The notes under the pieces: generated by a model | Database searches by the model: none | Seen by the model: the letters and a program-made list of their open reading frames with translations, nothing else | Told to the model about the DNA's origin: nothing | In this document: one piece after another, positions 15,412 through 25,366 of the stretch | How the letters are laid out: each line of letters starts with the position of its first letter | Position numbering within the stretch: the first letter of the stretch is position 1 | From: Bacteriovoracaceae bacterium | GTDB lineage: Bacteria > Bdellovibrionota > Bacteriovoracia > Bacteriovoracales > Bacteriovoracaceae | Assembly: GCA_021737405.1 (NCBI GenBank) | Contig: JAIPEG010000005.1 | Span: 1-64,000, forward strand | Direction: 5' to 3' | DNA: 64,000 nucleotides | Program-made: the position numbers and the translations under genes

Positions 15412-16544
15412 GGCATAAGCTCTTTATAAACTTCCATCATTCTTTGAGAAGTATTCTTCCAGTGAAATTGTTCGGCAAACTCTCTTCCTTGACGAGTCAT
15501 GATATCTCTTAAGTCATCATCAAAGAGAACTTTTTCTATCTTTGCCACGAGATCTTCTACATCATAGGGATTGCAATACACTGATGTGGGCCCTGCTGAC
15601 TCAGGAAAGCATGAGCCCTCAGAGGTGATCACTGGCACTCCACTAAAGAGAGCTTCAACATTGGGAATCCCCCAGCCTTCAAAGAAAGAAGGGTAAACAA
15701 AGAGATCGGCCATTTGATAAAAGCCTGGCAACTCCTCTCCTTTTACTTCTGAATGAATTGAAACTCTTTCTAAAAGTCCTTGATGGATAATTTCTTTTTC
15801 TACTAGCTTCTTATACTCTTTACCATTACCAACAAGAACAAGGTTATGAGGAATAAGATCCTTGAGACGAGCAAATGCTTTCACGAGAGAGAGAGCATTT
15901 TTCCTCTCTTCTAGTGCACCAACATATAAAATAAAGTGCTCAGGTAACTTAAACTTATTTCTTATTTCTTCTTTTCTCTCGATGCTTAGGCCCGCGTAAA
16001 ATTGAGGATGACAAGATTGATAAACCACCCTTATCTTCTCTGTTGGGCAGCCCAGAAAATGTATAAGATCATTCTTCGTTTGCTCACAAATGGCGACAAC
16101 AATATCTGCGCTCTCAATAGCGTGTTTAAATTTTCTTAAATAGACTTGCCGATCAATCCAGGGAAAATAATCTGGAAAACGCAGAAAAATTAAGTCATGC
16201 ACAGTAACAACAGATTTAATCTTTGATTTTTTTAGTCCTGGAGGGAGCTCATGAGAGAGACCATGATAAATATCCACTCCGTTATTTTGAATGATATTTT
16301 TTAAAAATAATGAGCGCCACGATGAACTAAACGCCTTGGCAATGCCACTCTTAGGTGTCACGACCAAAAGATTAGAAAATCTCTTATTCCACTCTCTCGC
16401 CCGTGGATCATCAAAGGGAGGAGTGAAAAGTACATAATCATTTTCGGGGTAGTGCTTAACTAAACTCTCTACGAGTGTTCGTGAGTAGTTTCCAAGTCCT
16501 CTAAAATTATGAAAAATGCGTTTAGCATCAAAGCCTATTTTCAT
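15408..16544 (-). CDS. GT4-family glycosyltransferase
   Basis: 378 aa, GT-B fold. The N-terminal domain opens MKIGFDAKRIFHNFRGLGNY. The C-terminal domain shows LYVGALEERKNALSLVKAF (donor-binding loop), LVLVGNGKEY and EGWGIPNVEALFSGVPVI followed by E in SEGSCFPE, the EX7E-type motif. This type adds sugars to LPS core, O-antigen or other polysaccharides from nucleotide-sugar donors. Substrates cannot be read from sequence. It is a single gene facing the lip-exb group tail to tail. Confidence 0.85.
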   Translation of the reverse strand: MKIGFDAKRIFHNFRGLGNYSRTLVESLVKHYPENDYVLFTPPFDDPRAREWNKRFSNLLVVTPKSGIAKAFSSSWRSLFLKNIIQNNGVDIYHGLSHELPPGLKKSKIKSVVTVHDLIFLRFPDYFPWIDRQVYLRKFKHAIESADIVVAICEQTKNDLIHFLGCPTEKIRVVYQSCHPQFYAGLSIERKEEIRNKFKLPEHFILYVGALEERKNALSLVKAFARLKDLIPHNLVLVGNGKEYKKLVEKEIIHQGLLERVSIHSEVKGEELPGFYQMADLFVYPSFFEGWGIPNVEALFSGVPVITSEGSCFPESAGPTSVYCNPYDVEDLVAKIEKVLFDDDLRDIMTRQGREFAEQFHWKNTSQRMMEVYKELMP

Positions 16545-16608
16545 ATATAGAGTGTAAAGGAATCGTTCACAAATGGTCTAGAGGATATCTGACCTAAATG
16601 CTCCCTAT

Positions 16609-18177
16609 TTAGATAGGGAGAATGATTTTTTGCTTTGGAAATATTGTTCTCCCCTTAAGGGAATTGGCCTCAACAATTGTATTTACGCTAATACCAAACT
16701 TTCTCGCTATCTGATAAAGATTATCACCGCGGCGTACAACGTAAATTCTCTTTCCTGAGCTTTTAAGGCGTAAGCGCTGACCTATTCTTATCTTACTTGT
16801 TCTAAGCCCATTGATGTCTTTTAGCTCACTTACTGTGAGATTAAATTTTGAGGCAATCGTTGAAAGATTATCCCCTCGCTGCACGCGATAAGTAGTGATC
16901 TCTTCAGTTCCTCGAACTTTTAACTTCTGACCAACAAAGATCCTGTTACGAGTTAAACGATTGTCTCTCTTAATCTTACGAATGGTGGTGTTATACTTTC
17001 TCGCAATCTTATAGAGACTCTCCCCTCTTTGCACACGGTGTATTTTTTCCTGAGTGGCCACTCTGCGATGGGCCTTACTCTTTGGTAAGGCTTCAATCTT
17101 TTTTGCGGCCAATTTAGCAATATTAGTGGGAAGAAAAAGACTATGACCTCGACGACGCTTACTGACGTAGTCATAGCGAATATCGGGATTTAAATCTTTT
17201 AAAAGAGTTGTTGAAACCTTTAACGACTTTGCTAAACCCTTAAGAGAGACACCTCTTTCAATTTCAACTTCAGTTGCCTCTTGATAGACTTTTGCCGTTT
17301 CCGTTTCTTTTAAGTGATCATATTTTTTAAGCACTAATTCTTTCGCTGCGGCCACTTTTGGAATGTAAAAAATCGTTTCTTTAGGTAGAAGCTTTTTAGA
17401 AACAAGTTCTTTATAGTCTCGAGTGTTTCCTTTTCTAATGGCATTTATAATACGGTATTCACCTGCATTATAAGCACAAAGGGCAAGTTCCCAACTTCCA
17501 AAAATATTATAAAGATCCTTAAAATAGTTTGCAGCTGCTCTCGTTGATTTAAAAATATTTCGTCTCTCATCTAGCTCCGAGTCTACGATAAGATTGTATC
17601 TCTTAGCCGTCCCCTTAATGAATTGCCAAGGCCCAACCGCAGAAGCATGAGAGCGAATGTGGGTGTTATAACCAGACTCGATGAGGCCCACATAGAAAAG
17701 ATCTTTGGGAAGACCTTCCTCTTCAAAAATTCTCTCTACTACTTTTTTAAATTTCAAACCGTTTTTAACGTGCCTTTTAAATCTCGCTTCTTCTCTATTC
17801 GTAAAATAATTAAGCCAGAATTTATAATGCTTTTCTTTGTAATCTAAAACAAAAGGCGCTTCACTTTCGGCTACTGTACTAACAGGATCTTCTTTTTGAA
17901 GATCTTCTTTAGCATACGTTTTTAGAATTTCCTCTTCAGCTTGAACAAGCTCTTTGTCGGGTACACTTTTGTTAACAATCGCTTCTTCTTTCGAAGGATT
18001 TACGTTTACTAATTTATCTTTTTCATAAATCTCTTCGATTTCAGCAATATTTTCTAATTCAATTTCTTTATCTGTCGTCTGTTTAACCGGAGGGTTTTGA
18101 GAACTCAATGGTCTAATGGAAGCACAAGAGGAAATAATGAGAGATAAAACGATATAAGAGGCCAGCATCCGTGCCAT
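16609..18177 (-). CDS. mltD: MltD-like lytic murein transglycosylase with three LysM domains
   Basis: 522 aa lipoprotein: signal with lipobox ISSC at about residue 18. An acidic linker to about 110 follows, then an SLT (goose-lysozyme-like) domain at about 145-270. Its catalytic Glu lies in LFYVGLIESGYN, with SAVGPWQFIKGTAKRYNL and ALCAYNAGEYRI following. A degenerate LysM-like part (about 325-370) and three clear LysM repeats (each beginning YxVxRGDxLxxIA) follow. It cleaves glycan strands to 1,6-anhydromuropeptides at the inner face of the outer membrane. The ribosome binding site AAGGAGAA lies next to a 7-bp hairpin (18191-18209) that might affect initiation. Confidence 0.9.
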   Translation of the reverse strand: MARMLASYIVLSLIISSCASIRPLSSQNPPVKQTTDKEIELENIAEIEEIYEKDKLVNVNPSKEEAIVNKSVPDKELVQAEEEILKTYAKEDLQKEDPVSTVAESEAPFVLDYKEKHYKFWLNYFTNREEARFKRHVKNGLKFKKVVERIFEEEGLPKDLFYVGLIESGYNTHIRSHASAVGPWQFIKGTAKRYNLIVDSELDERRNIFKSTRAAANYFKDLYNIFGSWELALCAYNAGEYRIINAIRKGNTRDYKELVSKKLLPKETIFYIPKVAAAKELVLKKYDHLKETETAKVYQEATEVEIERGVSLKGLAKSLKVSTTLLKDLNPDIRYDYVSKRRRGHSLFLPTNIAKLAAKKIEALPKSKAHRRVATQEKIHRVQRGESLYKIARKYNTTIRKIKRDNRLTRNRIFVGQKLKVRGTEEITTYRVQRGDNLSTIASKFNLTVSELKDINGLRTSKIRIGQRLRLKSSGKRIYVVRRGDNLYQIARKFGISVNTIVEANSLKGRTIFPKQKIILPI

Positions 18178-18261
18178 AGAAATTCTCCTTATAAGACTTC
18201 ATGTCTTATTTCCTTTATTTTAAAGGAAGGCATAGTTTGGAACAAGTAAATGAAAATTAAA

Positions 18262-18996
18262 TTAACGCCCTAACTTAAGACCGAGTGAAACACCAAGGTT
18301 TCCTCCAATCTTCATTTTTGTCCCAGGAACTCTTTCAACAACAATTTCAGTATAAATAACAAAAGTTCTCTGGGTTTTAAGAATATCGCGCCAATTAACG
18401 TCCTGAACCTTCAACTCAAGCTCGCGCCCTAAGCCCCCAAGGCTTTCTCTATCAATCTCTTTGTCATAGCTAGCGATAAGTACACCTTGGCCTTGGCGAT
18501 CGGTTTGGCCATCAGAGGGAAGCGTAAAATCGATAAAAACTCTGAGCTCTTTAATGAAGTCAAAATTGGCAAATTCCCAATCAATAGCTTCTACAACCTT
18601 TAAACTAATATTTTTAATATCAAGCTTGCTAATAATACTCCAATCATCGATTTGATCGAGCTCAGGAGCAAAGTAAATCACAGGATCAATCACTATCCTC
18701 TGGCCATCTTCCTCACCTAGAACAACATTAGCGAACACTCCAGCAAGCTCTTGAAACAGCGGTCCTAGTACATCAACCTCACCAAAGTCTTCACCGAAGT
18801 CTTCAACATCTACTGGGTCAATGGGAATACTCACTTGAAGAGGCTTCTCACTTAGCTGACTATCAATAGATTCAGGGGCCCAAGCAGGCTCAATGCTCTC
18901 CTTGGCACTACAGCCTAAAAGACAGCTGAGAACTATCAAGATAGCTGCAATGTTGGTCCCTAAATGGATTTCAATTCTATGTTTTGAGATAAACAA
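18262..18996 (-). CDS. Lipoprotein, unidentified
   Basis: 244 aa. The hydrophobic segment with lipobox LLGC (residues about 26-29) is followed by a Pro/Ser/Glu linker and an acidic patch (DVEDFGEDFGEVDVLGP). The rest looks like one beta-rich domain: VYFAPELDQIDDWSIISKLD, FANFDFIKELRVFIDFTLPS, and a C-terminus of TKMKIGGNLGVSLGLKLGR. No family is recognised. It is 84 nt upstream of mltD in the same direction and could be co-transcribed. It is probably attached to the outer membrane. Confidence 0.6.
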   Translation of the reverse strand: MFISKHRIEIHLGTNIAAILIVLSCLLGCSAKESIEPAWAPESIDSQLSEKPLQVSIPIDPVDVEDFGEDFGEVDVLGPLFQELAGVFANVVLGEEDGQRIVIDPVIYFAPELDQIDDWSIISKLDIKNISLKVVEAIDWEFANFDFIKELRVFIDFTLPSDGQTDRQGQGVLIASYDKEIDRESLGGLGRELELKVQDVNWRDILKTQRTFVIYTEIVVERVPGTKMKIGGNLGVSLGLKLGR

Positions 18997-19118
18997 TCCT
19001 GTCTTTTTTTATTGCGCAGAGCGTTCTAACAGTTCTTAGGGGCCTTGCCTAGATTGCCTGAAAGTATTACCCACCTAAATATAGCTAAGTTATTGAAACT
19101 ACAATTATCAAGAAGACC

Positions 19119-20453
19119 GTGAAAAAGGTTCTCAATTCTACTTCTCTAGTGGCGCCGCGCGTCATAATCACATATATTTCCTCCATGATTCAAAAGAGTG
19201 TGAAGAAAACCCAAATTTCCTGGTTAAAGGGCATCGTTAAGACGGTCGTTTTCTTATGCTTTAGTGGGGAAAGTTTCTCTGCCTACTATGACACCCTACC
19301 TCGCGGCGTCCGCATGCTCGCCCTTAAGCAAGTACAAACGTCTACGATTGAATCTGCCTTTGATCGCCAACAACAAGAACAAAGTTATTTCTTTCGTCTT
19401 AACCTAGATGCTTCATCGATTGAAAATGTTGATGAAACTCTCAAGGCCGCCTTTCAAGAGGTTAAAGCAATTTCTCCTCTTGCTTATGAGCAACTAACCT
19501 TTGGTGAATACCAAGCAAGAGGCTCGGCCGACGTAAAAGTAGATGGAGCAGGTCTGGCCTTTGGTCTTTCTAATAGGCTTACCATTTATGGAACATTTCC
19601 TTGGTATGATGCTCGTGTAAATTTAGACATAAGAAGAACGCGCGAGAATAACTATCAAGATGTCGCAAATACTCTAAAAGAAAATGGTGAAGGAGCTGCT
19701 GCAAATATTTTATCCCAAGTAACTCCTGGTCTTCCTGACATAAATGGCGGCGTCGTGCAGTCAGTTGTTGTTAATTACCTAAACTATCAGCCTCTTGGAA
19801 ACTGGCAAGCAGAGGGCATGGGAGATATGGAGCTAGGGGCGATCTATCGTCTAACAGATTGGGATAATGCGGGTCTGGCCCTTACTGGTGGGGTTATCCT
19901 TCCAACGGGCCGAGAAGATGATCCCGATATTTTACAAGACTTTGCCTTTGGAGATGGTCAGACCGATGTTTTTTTGGAGTTTGGAGGAGGCATTAACATT
20001 CCTAATAGCCGCTGGAGTTTTGAGAGCTTTCTTCGTTATACCTATCAATTCTCTCACGACAGAATCATGCGTGTACCAGAATCATCTGACTATCCATATG
20101 GCTCTGAAAATGGTCTCTTTAGAGAAAAACTAGGAAATATGATCGATGTTACCACCAATGTAAATTTCCAATTAAAACGCTGGATCGGTTTTAGTTGGGG
20201 GTATTTATATAACTATATTGGCATTGCAAATTATGATTCTCAATTTGGTGTAGCAAACGACATTCACGCTCTGTACACAGAGAGAAGTCAAAAAACATTT
20301 AGAGCTGGTCTCCACTTATCAACGGTACCACTTTATAAATCAGGAGACTTCTTTCTTCCCTTTAATTGTAATATTACAGCACAGCAAATTGTTGATGGGA
20401 TGAACACGCCTAAATACGCGCGCTATGATGTTGAGTTTCGATTCTATTTCTAA
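19119..20453 (+). CDS. Outer-membrane beta-barrel-like protein
   Basis: 444 aa from GTG at 19119. The ribosome binding site is weak, and Met22 is an alternative start closer to the signal segment (GIVKTVVFLCFSGESFSA). The mature protein has amphipathic strands typical of barrels: GLAFGLSNRLTIYGTFPWYD, GDMELGAIYRLTDWDNAGLA, LTGGVILPTG, FLEFGGGINIPNSRWSFESF, WIGFSWGYLYNYIG. It ends in YDVEFRFYF, a C-terminal aromatic typical of outer-membrane proteins. Possibly a transporter or porin-like protein (DUF3187-like in style). Tail-to-tail 4-nt overlap with the epimerase gene. Confidence 0.7.
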   Translation: MKKVLNSTSLVAPRVIITYISSMIQKSVKKTQISWLKGIVKTVVFLCFSGESFSAYYDTLPRGVRMLALKQVQTSTIESAFDRQQQEQSYFFRLNLDASSIENVDETLKAAFQEVKAISPLAYEQLTFGEYQARGSADVKVDGAGLAFGLSNRLTIYGTFPWYDARVNLDIRRTRENNYQDVANTLKENGEGAAANILSQVTPGLPDINGGVVQSVVVNYLNYQPLGNWQAEGMGDMELGAIYRLTDWDNAGLALTGGVILPTGREDDPDILQDFAFGDGQTDVFLEFGGGINIPNSRWSFESFLRYTYQFSHDRIMRVPESSDYPYGSENGLFREKLGNMIDVTTNVNFQLKRWIGFSWGYLYNYIGIANYDSQFGVANDIHALYTERSQKTFRAGLHLSTVPLYKSGDFFLPFNCNITAQQIVDGMNTPKYARYDVEFRFYF

Positions 20454-21448
20454 TGAGAATAGGAAAAGAAGAGTTTGCCATTTTCTTCATAAGCCAATTT
20501 AAAAGGCTCTTCTTCCAAATGCAAGAAACCATCTAGATCTAAGAAATCGACGCCATTAGCGATATGCATAGCACTTGTAATACCAAGAGAAGTTTCAATC
20601 ATACAGCCAAGCATTGTCTTTAGGCCCAAAAGCCGGGCCTCTCTTAACTGGTTTAGTGCTTTTATATAACCACCAGCTTTTTGTAATTTTACATTTACCC
20701 CGTGAAAGGCACGTTGAAAATCATCTACGACAGTGCCGTCTTGAAGGGATTCATCAGCAATAAGAAGAAAGGGTGACCTCTCTCTTAATTTTACGCACTC
20801 ATCAAAATCAAGATGAGACAAAGGTTGTTCAAGTAGTTCAATATTCATATCTTTTAAATGACCACAAAATTCTAGAACTTCATTTGAATTTTTAAAGCCT
20901 TCGTTTCCATCAATTCTTAAGGCACCTTTATAAAGTTCTCCAACTTTTCGAACAAGGGCCACATCATCTGCTCCAATCACTTTAATTTTGATCGAAGGAA
21001 ATCTCATAAGGTGATGCTTTTCAAAGAAACCTTCAACCTCATCAACATTCATATGGGGAATAGAATAACTTGTAGATAAATTATTAACTTCCCTAACCCC
21101 AAGAACACGTTGGGGTTGATCTTCCATTAAATTGGCCAAGAAATGAATATAAGAAGACTCTAGAGCGAAACGAAGATTACTTGGAATGGGCTCTTTATGA
21201 AGTTCCTCTAACATATTTTCAAGGCCATTTATATCCCTTGGAACTCGCGCCTGAAATGCTTCAAAAGCGTCTTCGACATCGCTTACTGTTACATCACCGT
21301 GAGTAATAAAAGCGACCTCTCCTCTTCCCTCAATCTGATCTTCACGAAAGGTAACAACCATATTGGTTTTTTCCTTCATAGAGCCTCTGGCAATTTTCCA
21401 GTTGACCTTTAAAGGCAGGTTTATTTTTTCAATTGTCCAATTACCCAT
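20450..21448 (-). CDS. Dipeptide epimerase (L-Ala-D/L-Glu epimerase type)
   Basis: 332 aa, enolase superfamily, muconate-lactonizing subgroup. Metal and catalytic residues are in place: KIKV (KxK motif, about 165), RIDGNEGF (Asp), ELLEQPL (Glu), LIADESLQD (Asp) and VKLQKAGG (Lys). Dipeptide epimerases of this type invert the second residue of L-Ala-D-Glu from murein peptides, which allows recycling. The presence of MltD and an L,D-transpeptidase in the window fits cell-wall turnover. Exact dipeptide specificity is not visible. Confidence 0.8.
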   Translation of the reverse strand: MGNWTIEKINLPLKVNWKIARGSMKEKTNMVVTFREDQIEGRGEVAFITHGDVTVSDVEDAFEAFQARVPRDINGLENMLEELHKEPIPSNLRFALESSYIHFLANLMEDQPQRVLGVREVNNLSTSYSIPHMNVDEVEGFFEKHHLMRFPSIKIKVIGADDVALVRKVGELYKGALRIDGNEGFKNSNEVLEFCGHLKDMNIELLEQPLSHLDFDECVKLRERSPFLLIADESLQDGTVVDDFQRAFHGVNVKLQKAGGYIKALNQLREARLLGLKTMLGCMIETSLGITSAMHIANGVDFLDLDGFLHLEEEPFKLAYEENGKLFFSYSH

Positions 21449-21536
21449 TATTTTCCTAAAACAATTAATGTCGTCTATTCCAATTTATGTCGTCTTAATT
21501 TACTCTAAGATCATACCATTGAACCTTAGGTAACGA

Positions 21537-22598
21537 ATGCTTAAAATTAACGTCATCATTAAAATCCTATCCATTTGTGTACTCGCCTATGTTGTCTCAA
21601 AATTAATCGCCCCCTTTATTGCCCAAGCACTCTCTGGTTTCCTTTATGGAAATAAGAAAAAAAAGAACAGCGATATAAACTTTGATCATATGATTGAACA
21701 AAAAAAGTCCATGTTAAGAACAGATGGTCATGGTCCAAAGGGAGAGGCCTTGGCACCACAGAGTTCTAGGAAAAATAGAACCGAAGAGGCGTTACACCTT
21801 GAATATACCGAGATTAGTTCTATAAAAAACAGGGACCAACTTCAAGATAAGCGCTTGCAAGAGCTTAAGACCTTTATGGCGATGATCGACTCGCTCCAGT
21901 GGGGAGCAGGACCAGAACTTAAAGAAATTGCAAATAAGTTGGGTCAGTCTATAGGACAAAGAATTGAAGAGGCTCAAATTAATCAAGACTTTAATACCTT
22001 AATTAAAAGAGAGGCCTTCCTAACGGCGAGAGGCAACTTGCAAACACTCTCTTCTATTCGAGAGATCATTGAATGTTTTACTTTTACCAAGCTATTTTTA
22101 GAGAGCAGCGCCTTGAGAGAACTTCAGGCAAAGAGGTGGATGATGTCACCCCTTTGCTTGGTTAAGGGGATCGTCATGGTATTTGATAAGAAAACGGGAA
22201 AGGTAAAACTTAGGGAACTTGTCCAAAATCGAAGTCCTACTCTTCCGTCAAGTGAGCCGCAAAACATATTAGGTTTATTGAAAAGACCAGATGGAGTATT
22301 GAGAAAGAAGTTAGAATTATTAACTGAAATTAAAGAAGAGGCCGAACTCTTTCATACGCTCTCCCCCATGCCACCCTTAAAGGGAAAAAACGACAAAGAA
22401 GGTGCTTTTAAATCCCTTGGGCTGGAATCTAGTGCGACGCTAGATCAAATAAAAAAACAGTACAAAAAGCTCGCCCGCCTTAAGCATCCAGACCGCCTAA
22501 AGGGAAAAGGTATCCCAGAAGAGTTTGAGTCTATTGCTACGGAAAATTTTACTCAAATAAAAGACGCTTATGATATATTGATAAAAGAATCTAAGTAA
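21537..22598 (+). CDS. Membrane-anchored protein with C-terminal J domain
   Basis: 353 aa. An N-terminal membrane helix (residues about 5-30) is followed by a charged linker, a helical middle domain resembling TerB-like regions in size only, and a DnaJ domain at about 290-353. The J domain reads AFKSLGLESSATLDQIKKQY, then KHPDRLKGKG with the HPD tripeptide, and ends IKDAYDILIK. It should recruit DnaK to the inner membrane face. DjlA has a similar layout (anchor, middle, C-terminal J). It lies 16 nt upstream of the deaminase-like gene, probably in one operon. Confidence 0.75.
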   Translation: MLKINVIIKILSICVLAYVVSKLIAPFIAQALSGFLYGNKKKKNSDINFDHMIEQKKSMLRTDGHGPKGEALAPQSSRKNRTEEALHLEYTEISSIKNRDQLQDKRLQELKTFMAMIDSLQWGAGPELKEIANKLGQSIGQRIEEAQINQDFNTLIKREAFLTARGNLQTLSSIREIIECFTFTKLFLESSALRELQAKRWMMSPLCLVKGIVMVFDKKTGKVKLRELVQNRSPTLPSSEPQNILGLLKRPDGVLRKKLELLTEIKEEAELFHTLSPMPPLKGKNDKEGAFKSLGLESSATLDQIKKQYKKLARLKHPDRLKGKGIPEEFESIATENFTQIKDAYDILIKESK

Positions 22599-22614
22599 AA
22601 GTGTAGGAAGGATC

Positions 22615-24252
22615 ATGCCTCAAAAGCAGCAGTTAATTGACGAACTTACTCATGAACTCATCAATATTATAAGTGAGACAAATGGAATTAACCTTGATGA
22701 CACCCTAGAGTTGTTGGCATACTCACCAAATATTCGAAAAATTCCCGCTATTCATAAGCAGATTCAAGAGTTTAAAAGACTGCTCTGGGGATTTCATCAA
22801 GATGAAGTAGATATTGAAACACTTCTAGGTCACCCCGTAAGTGATGCCTTCTTCAATTTCTTTAACCTGTTTCCGCTAAAATATCGTGAAGAGCATATCC
22901 ATTTGACGGGCTCTTTAACGGCAGAGTTTATTTATCCTCGACTACTTAAATTAATTACAGGGCCACATAAAGAAATCTATAAAAAGAAAATTATAGAAGT
23001 CTATGGTGAAGAGTCCTGGCCGATTAATTCTATTGAAGATGTGGACAAATTAATCCGCCTTCAGGATGGTGAGCAGTTTATGACTTACCTTCGAATTTTG
23101 TATCTTCCAAAACTTGTCCTCGTTGATCGAGAGGCCCACGAAGAAGCTGCCTTTCATATGGCGGAAGAACTCTATGAGAAATACAACGTCGGGCACATCC
23201 GTTTAAAGTTCACTTTAAATCGAACGACAAGTAATACATCGGAACAGATTCCTGGTAGTGAAAACATTACTGAAGAGGATGTCGTTTTTGGTCTGTATAA
23301 CGGATTTAAGAAGTTTCAAAAAATACATCCAGAGTTTGACTTCGTTCTTTCTCCAAGTTTTAGAAAAGAAGCAGATTTCTATGATCAAGAGAACTTTGAA
23401 AGCAAACAAGAACACTTCCTTGATCAAGTTAAAAAACTTCTAAAGATAGTAGAAGACAATCCTGAATTAGCGCCCTATCTCGTTGAAGTTGATACCGTCG
23501 GAGATGAAAAAGAGCTCTATCGCAAGAAACACTTTAAGGAGATGAAGGCCGGTTTACGTCGACTTCAATACAATGGTTTTCGTATTCGTTCTCACCATGG
23601 TGAAACTTGGAAGACTTTAAGAAAAGGTGTTCAATCTGTAGATAACTCAATGAACATTTGGCATATCGATACATTAGAGCATGGGCTAAGTCTTGGGATT
23701 AATCCGAACTATTACTTTCACCGCTTATTCCAAAGAGTGATGGATTATAATCGCCAAGGGCAATCACTAGATCCAGCAAGCATTGAATTTAGAGAGCTTA
23801 TGGATATGGAATGGCTTGAACCTGAAGTTAGGGATAAGCTCATTGCAGGAGTTAAGCTTAACGATCCAGAAGAAATTACTTTTATTAAAACTAAGTTTCA
23901 CACAGCAAGAGAGATAGAAACTTATCAACATGACATCTTAAATCGGATGATCAATAAGGCCGTAAGCCTTGTCGCCCTTCCAACCAGTAACATTAAACTT
24001 ACCAATTCTTTTCCAGATGTTAAGGATCACCCCTTTTCATGGTGGGAAAAAAAAGGAGTTAAGTTAGGAGTGGGGACTGATAACTATGTCACACTTTCAA
24101 CAAACTTCATTCGAGAAATGTTAATCTTACTCTTTTCAGATCCAGAGCATTTAAAAATCACTAAACTTTTAATGGTGGTAACTGGTGAATCGAGAAGACC
24201 TTATATCAGTCACCTCCTGTGGAAGATTCGTAAAAAGTTTAACGCTTCTTAG
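22615..24252 (+). CDS. Adenosine/AMP deaminase-family metallohydrolase
   Basis: 545 aa with a strong ribosome binding site (AGGAAGG). Metal ligands and active-site motifs of the family: EEHIHLTGSL (HxH), RIRSHHGETW (His and Glu), HIDTLEHGLSLG (His) and GVKLGVGTDNYVTLS (Asp). LPTSNIKLTN precedes the last motif as in adenosine deaminases. The protein is about 200 residues longer than typical Add, with an N-terminal helical region and insertions (about 150-260), so the substrate may not be adenosine. Co-directional with the J-domain gene. The stop overlaps the GT9 gene stop by 4 nt. Confidence 0.8.
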   Translation: MPQKQQLIDELTHELINIISETNGINLDDTLELLAYSPNIRKIPAIHKQIQEFKRLLWGFHQDEVDIETLLGHPVSDAFFNFFNLFPLKYREEHIHLTGSLTAEFIYPRLLKLITGPHKEIYKKKIIEVYGEESWPINSIEDVDKLIRLQDGEQFMTYLRILYLPKLVLVDREAHEEAAFHMAEELYEKYNVGHIRLKFTLNRTTSNTSEQIPGSENITEEDVVFGLYNGFKKFQKIHPEFDFVLSPSFRKEADFYDQENFESKQEHFLDQVKKLLKIVEDNPELAPYLVEVDTVGDEKELYRKKHFKEMKAGLRRLQYNGFRIRSHHGETWKTLRKGVQSVDNSMNIWHIDTLEHGLSLGINPNYYFHRLFQRVMDYNRQGQSLDPASIEFRELMDMEWLEPEVRDKLIAGVKLNDPEEITFIKTKFHTAREIETYQHDILNRMINKAVSLVALPTSNIKLTNSFPDVKDHPFSWWEKKGVKLGVGTDNYVTLSTNFIREMLILLFSDPEHLKITKLLMVVTGESRRPYISHLLWKIRKKFNAS

Positions 24253-25241
24253 GAAGACTCTTTTTTAATAAATCCTTTCACTTCGTTGGCCACTCTCTCC
24301 GGAGTGATCTCTACCATACATTCTTGATAAACTTCCCTTTCGCAATTACCACGACCATCTTTTGTGCATGGTCTACAAGGGAGGTCGACTTCAAGAACTT
24401 TCAAAGACCCAAGAGTCGGATAACCAAAGGCCGTAGGCCCTATTAAACTTAAACCTCTGACTCCAGCAAGATCGGCCACTTGTTGAAGACCAGTGTCTGC
24501 CGTAATCAAAAAGCGAGCATGGGCCGCATGAATGCAACTATCGGCCAATGAGTATTGACCGGCCCAATTCACAACTCTACTTGGGGCCACATTTGCAATT
24601 TCTTCACAAAAATCATCACTCGGTCCGCCGAGAAGAATAAAGGATTCTTCCGGTAAAAGTTCAATTAATTTTTTCCAATGTCTAACAGGCCAACTTTTCA
24701 TAGGCCAGGCCGTGGCCGGTGCTAAGACAATACTCTTCTTTAATATTTTCCACTCTTCCTCTCTTGGACTTTCGGGCCAGGCGATTGTCTTTAAAGAACC
24801 TTTTAAAGAAAGATTCTCTTTAAGAGGCAACCAATAAGACTCCATCGCTTTGAAAGGCTTTGGAAACTTGTTGATACCAAACTTAAAGAGCAAGAGCCGC
24901 TTGATGCGACTCTTAGATCTTACGATGAGTTGGGACCTATTTAAAAAGCAGATAATCAAACGTACGATAAAACTTCTAACATTATTGTGAGCATCATAGA
25001 TGACGTCATATTGTTCTTTTCTAAGATTAAGACTTAATTTTATGAGCCCTACCAATCCAACAGAGCGCTCAAAGCTTAGGCATTTATTTAAATTGGGATC
25101 CTTTGCTAATGCACCAACTAAATCAGACCTTACCAACCAGTCACAGGAGTAGCCTTCCTCTTTCAAAGGGGCCAAAACACAACGGCCGTGAATAATGTCA
25201 CCAAAACTAGAAAAACGAATGATTAATAACTTTTTAGGCAT
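24249..25241 (-). CDS. GT9 (heptosyltransferase-like) glycosyltransferase
   Basis: 330 aa. N-terminus LLIIRFSSFGDIIHGRCVLA is the GT9 opening (..RxSxxGDxIxxxP). The donor-side domain has VLAPATAWPMKSWPVRHWKK and then LITADTGLQQVADLAGVRGL followed by IGPTAFG, the family signature. Near the end a Cys cluster (CRPCTKDGRGNCEREVYQEC) is common in GT9 proteins. It likely adds heptose to the LPS inner core; which position cannot be told. Confidence 0.85.
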   Translation of the reverse strand: MPKKLLIIRFSSFGDIIHGRCVLAPLKEEGYSCDWLVRSDLVGALAKDPNLNKCLSFERSVGLVGLIKLSLNLRKEQYDVIYDAHNNVRSFIVRLIICFLNRSQLIVRSKSRIKRLLLFKFGINKFPKPFKAMESYWLPLKENLSLKGSLKTIAWPESPREEEWKILKKSIVLAPATAWPMKSWPVRHWKKLIELLPEESFILLGGPSDDFCEEIANVAPSRVVNWAGQYSLADSCIHAAHARFLITADTGLQQVADLAGVRGLSLIGPTAFGYPTLGSLKVLEVDLPCRPCTKDGRGNCEREVYQECMVEITPERVANEVKGFIKKESS

Positions 25242-25330
25242 AGCTAAAATATAACCTGATTAGTTGTGAGTGTCTTTTTTTGAAGGAGTATTTTAAATAT
25301 AATCAATGCGGCGCACACAAGGCTTTTCCC

Positions 25331-25358
25331 TTGTCTCCCCTTAGCACTCAGCTACAAT
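25331..25358 (+). promoter_or_regulatory. Putative sigma-70-type promoter, possibly leaderless start of pilT
   Basis: TTGTCT (25331-25336), a 16-nt spacer and TACAAT (25353-25358). The pilT ATG is at 25367, only 8 nt after the -10 box. No Shine-Dalgarno sequence is visible, so the transcript may start at or next to the ATG. Confidence 0.4.
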
Positions 25359-25366
25359 AGAAGTTC

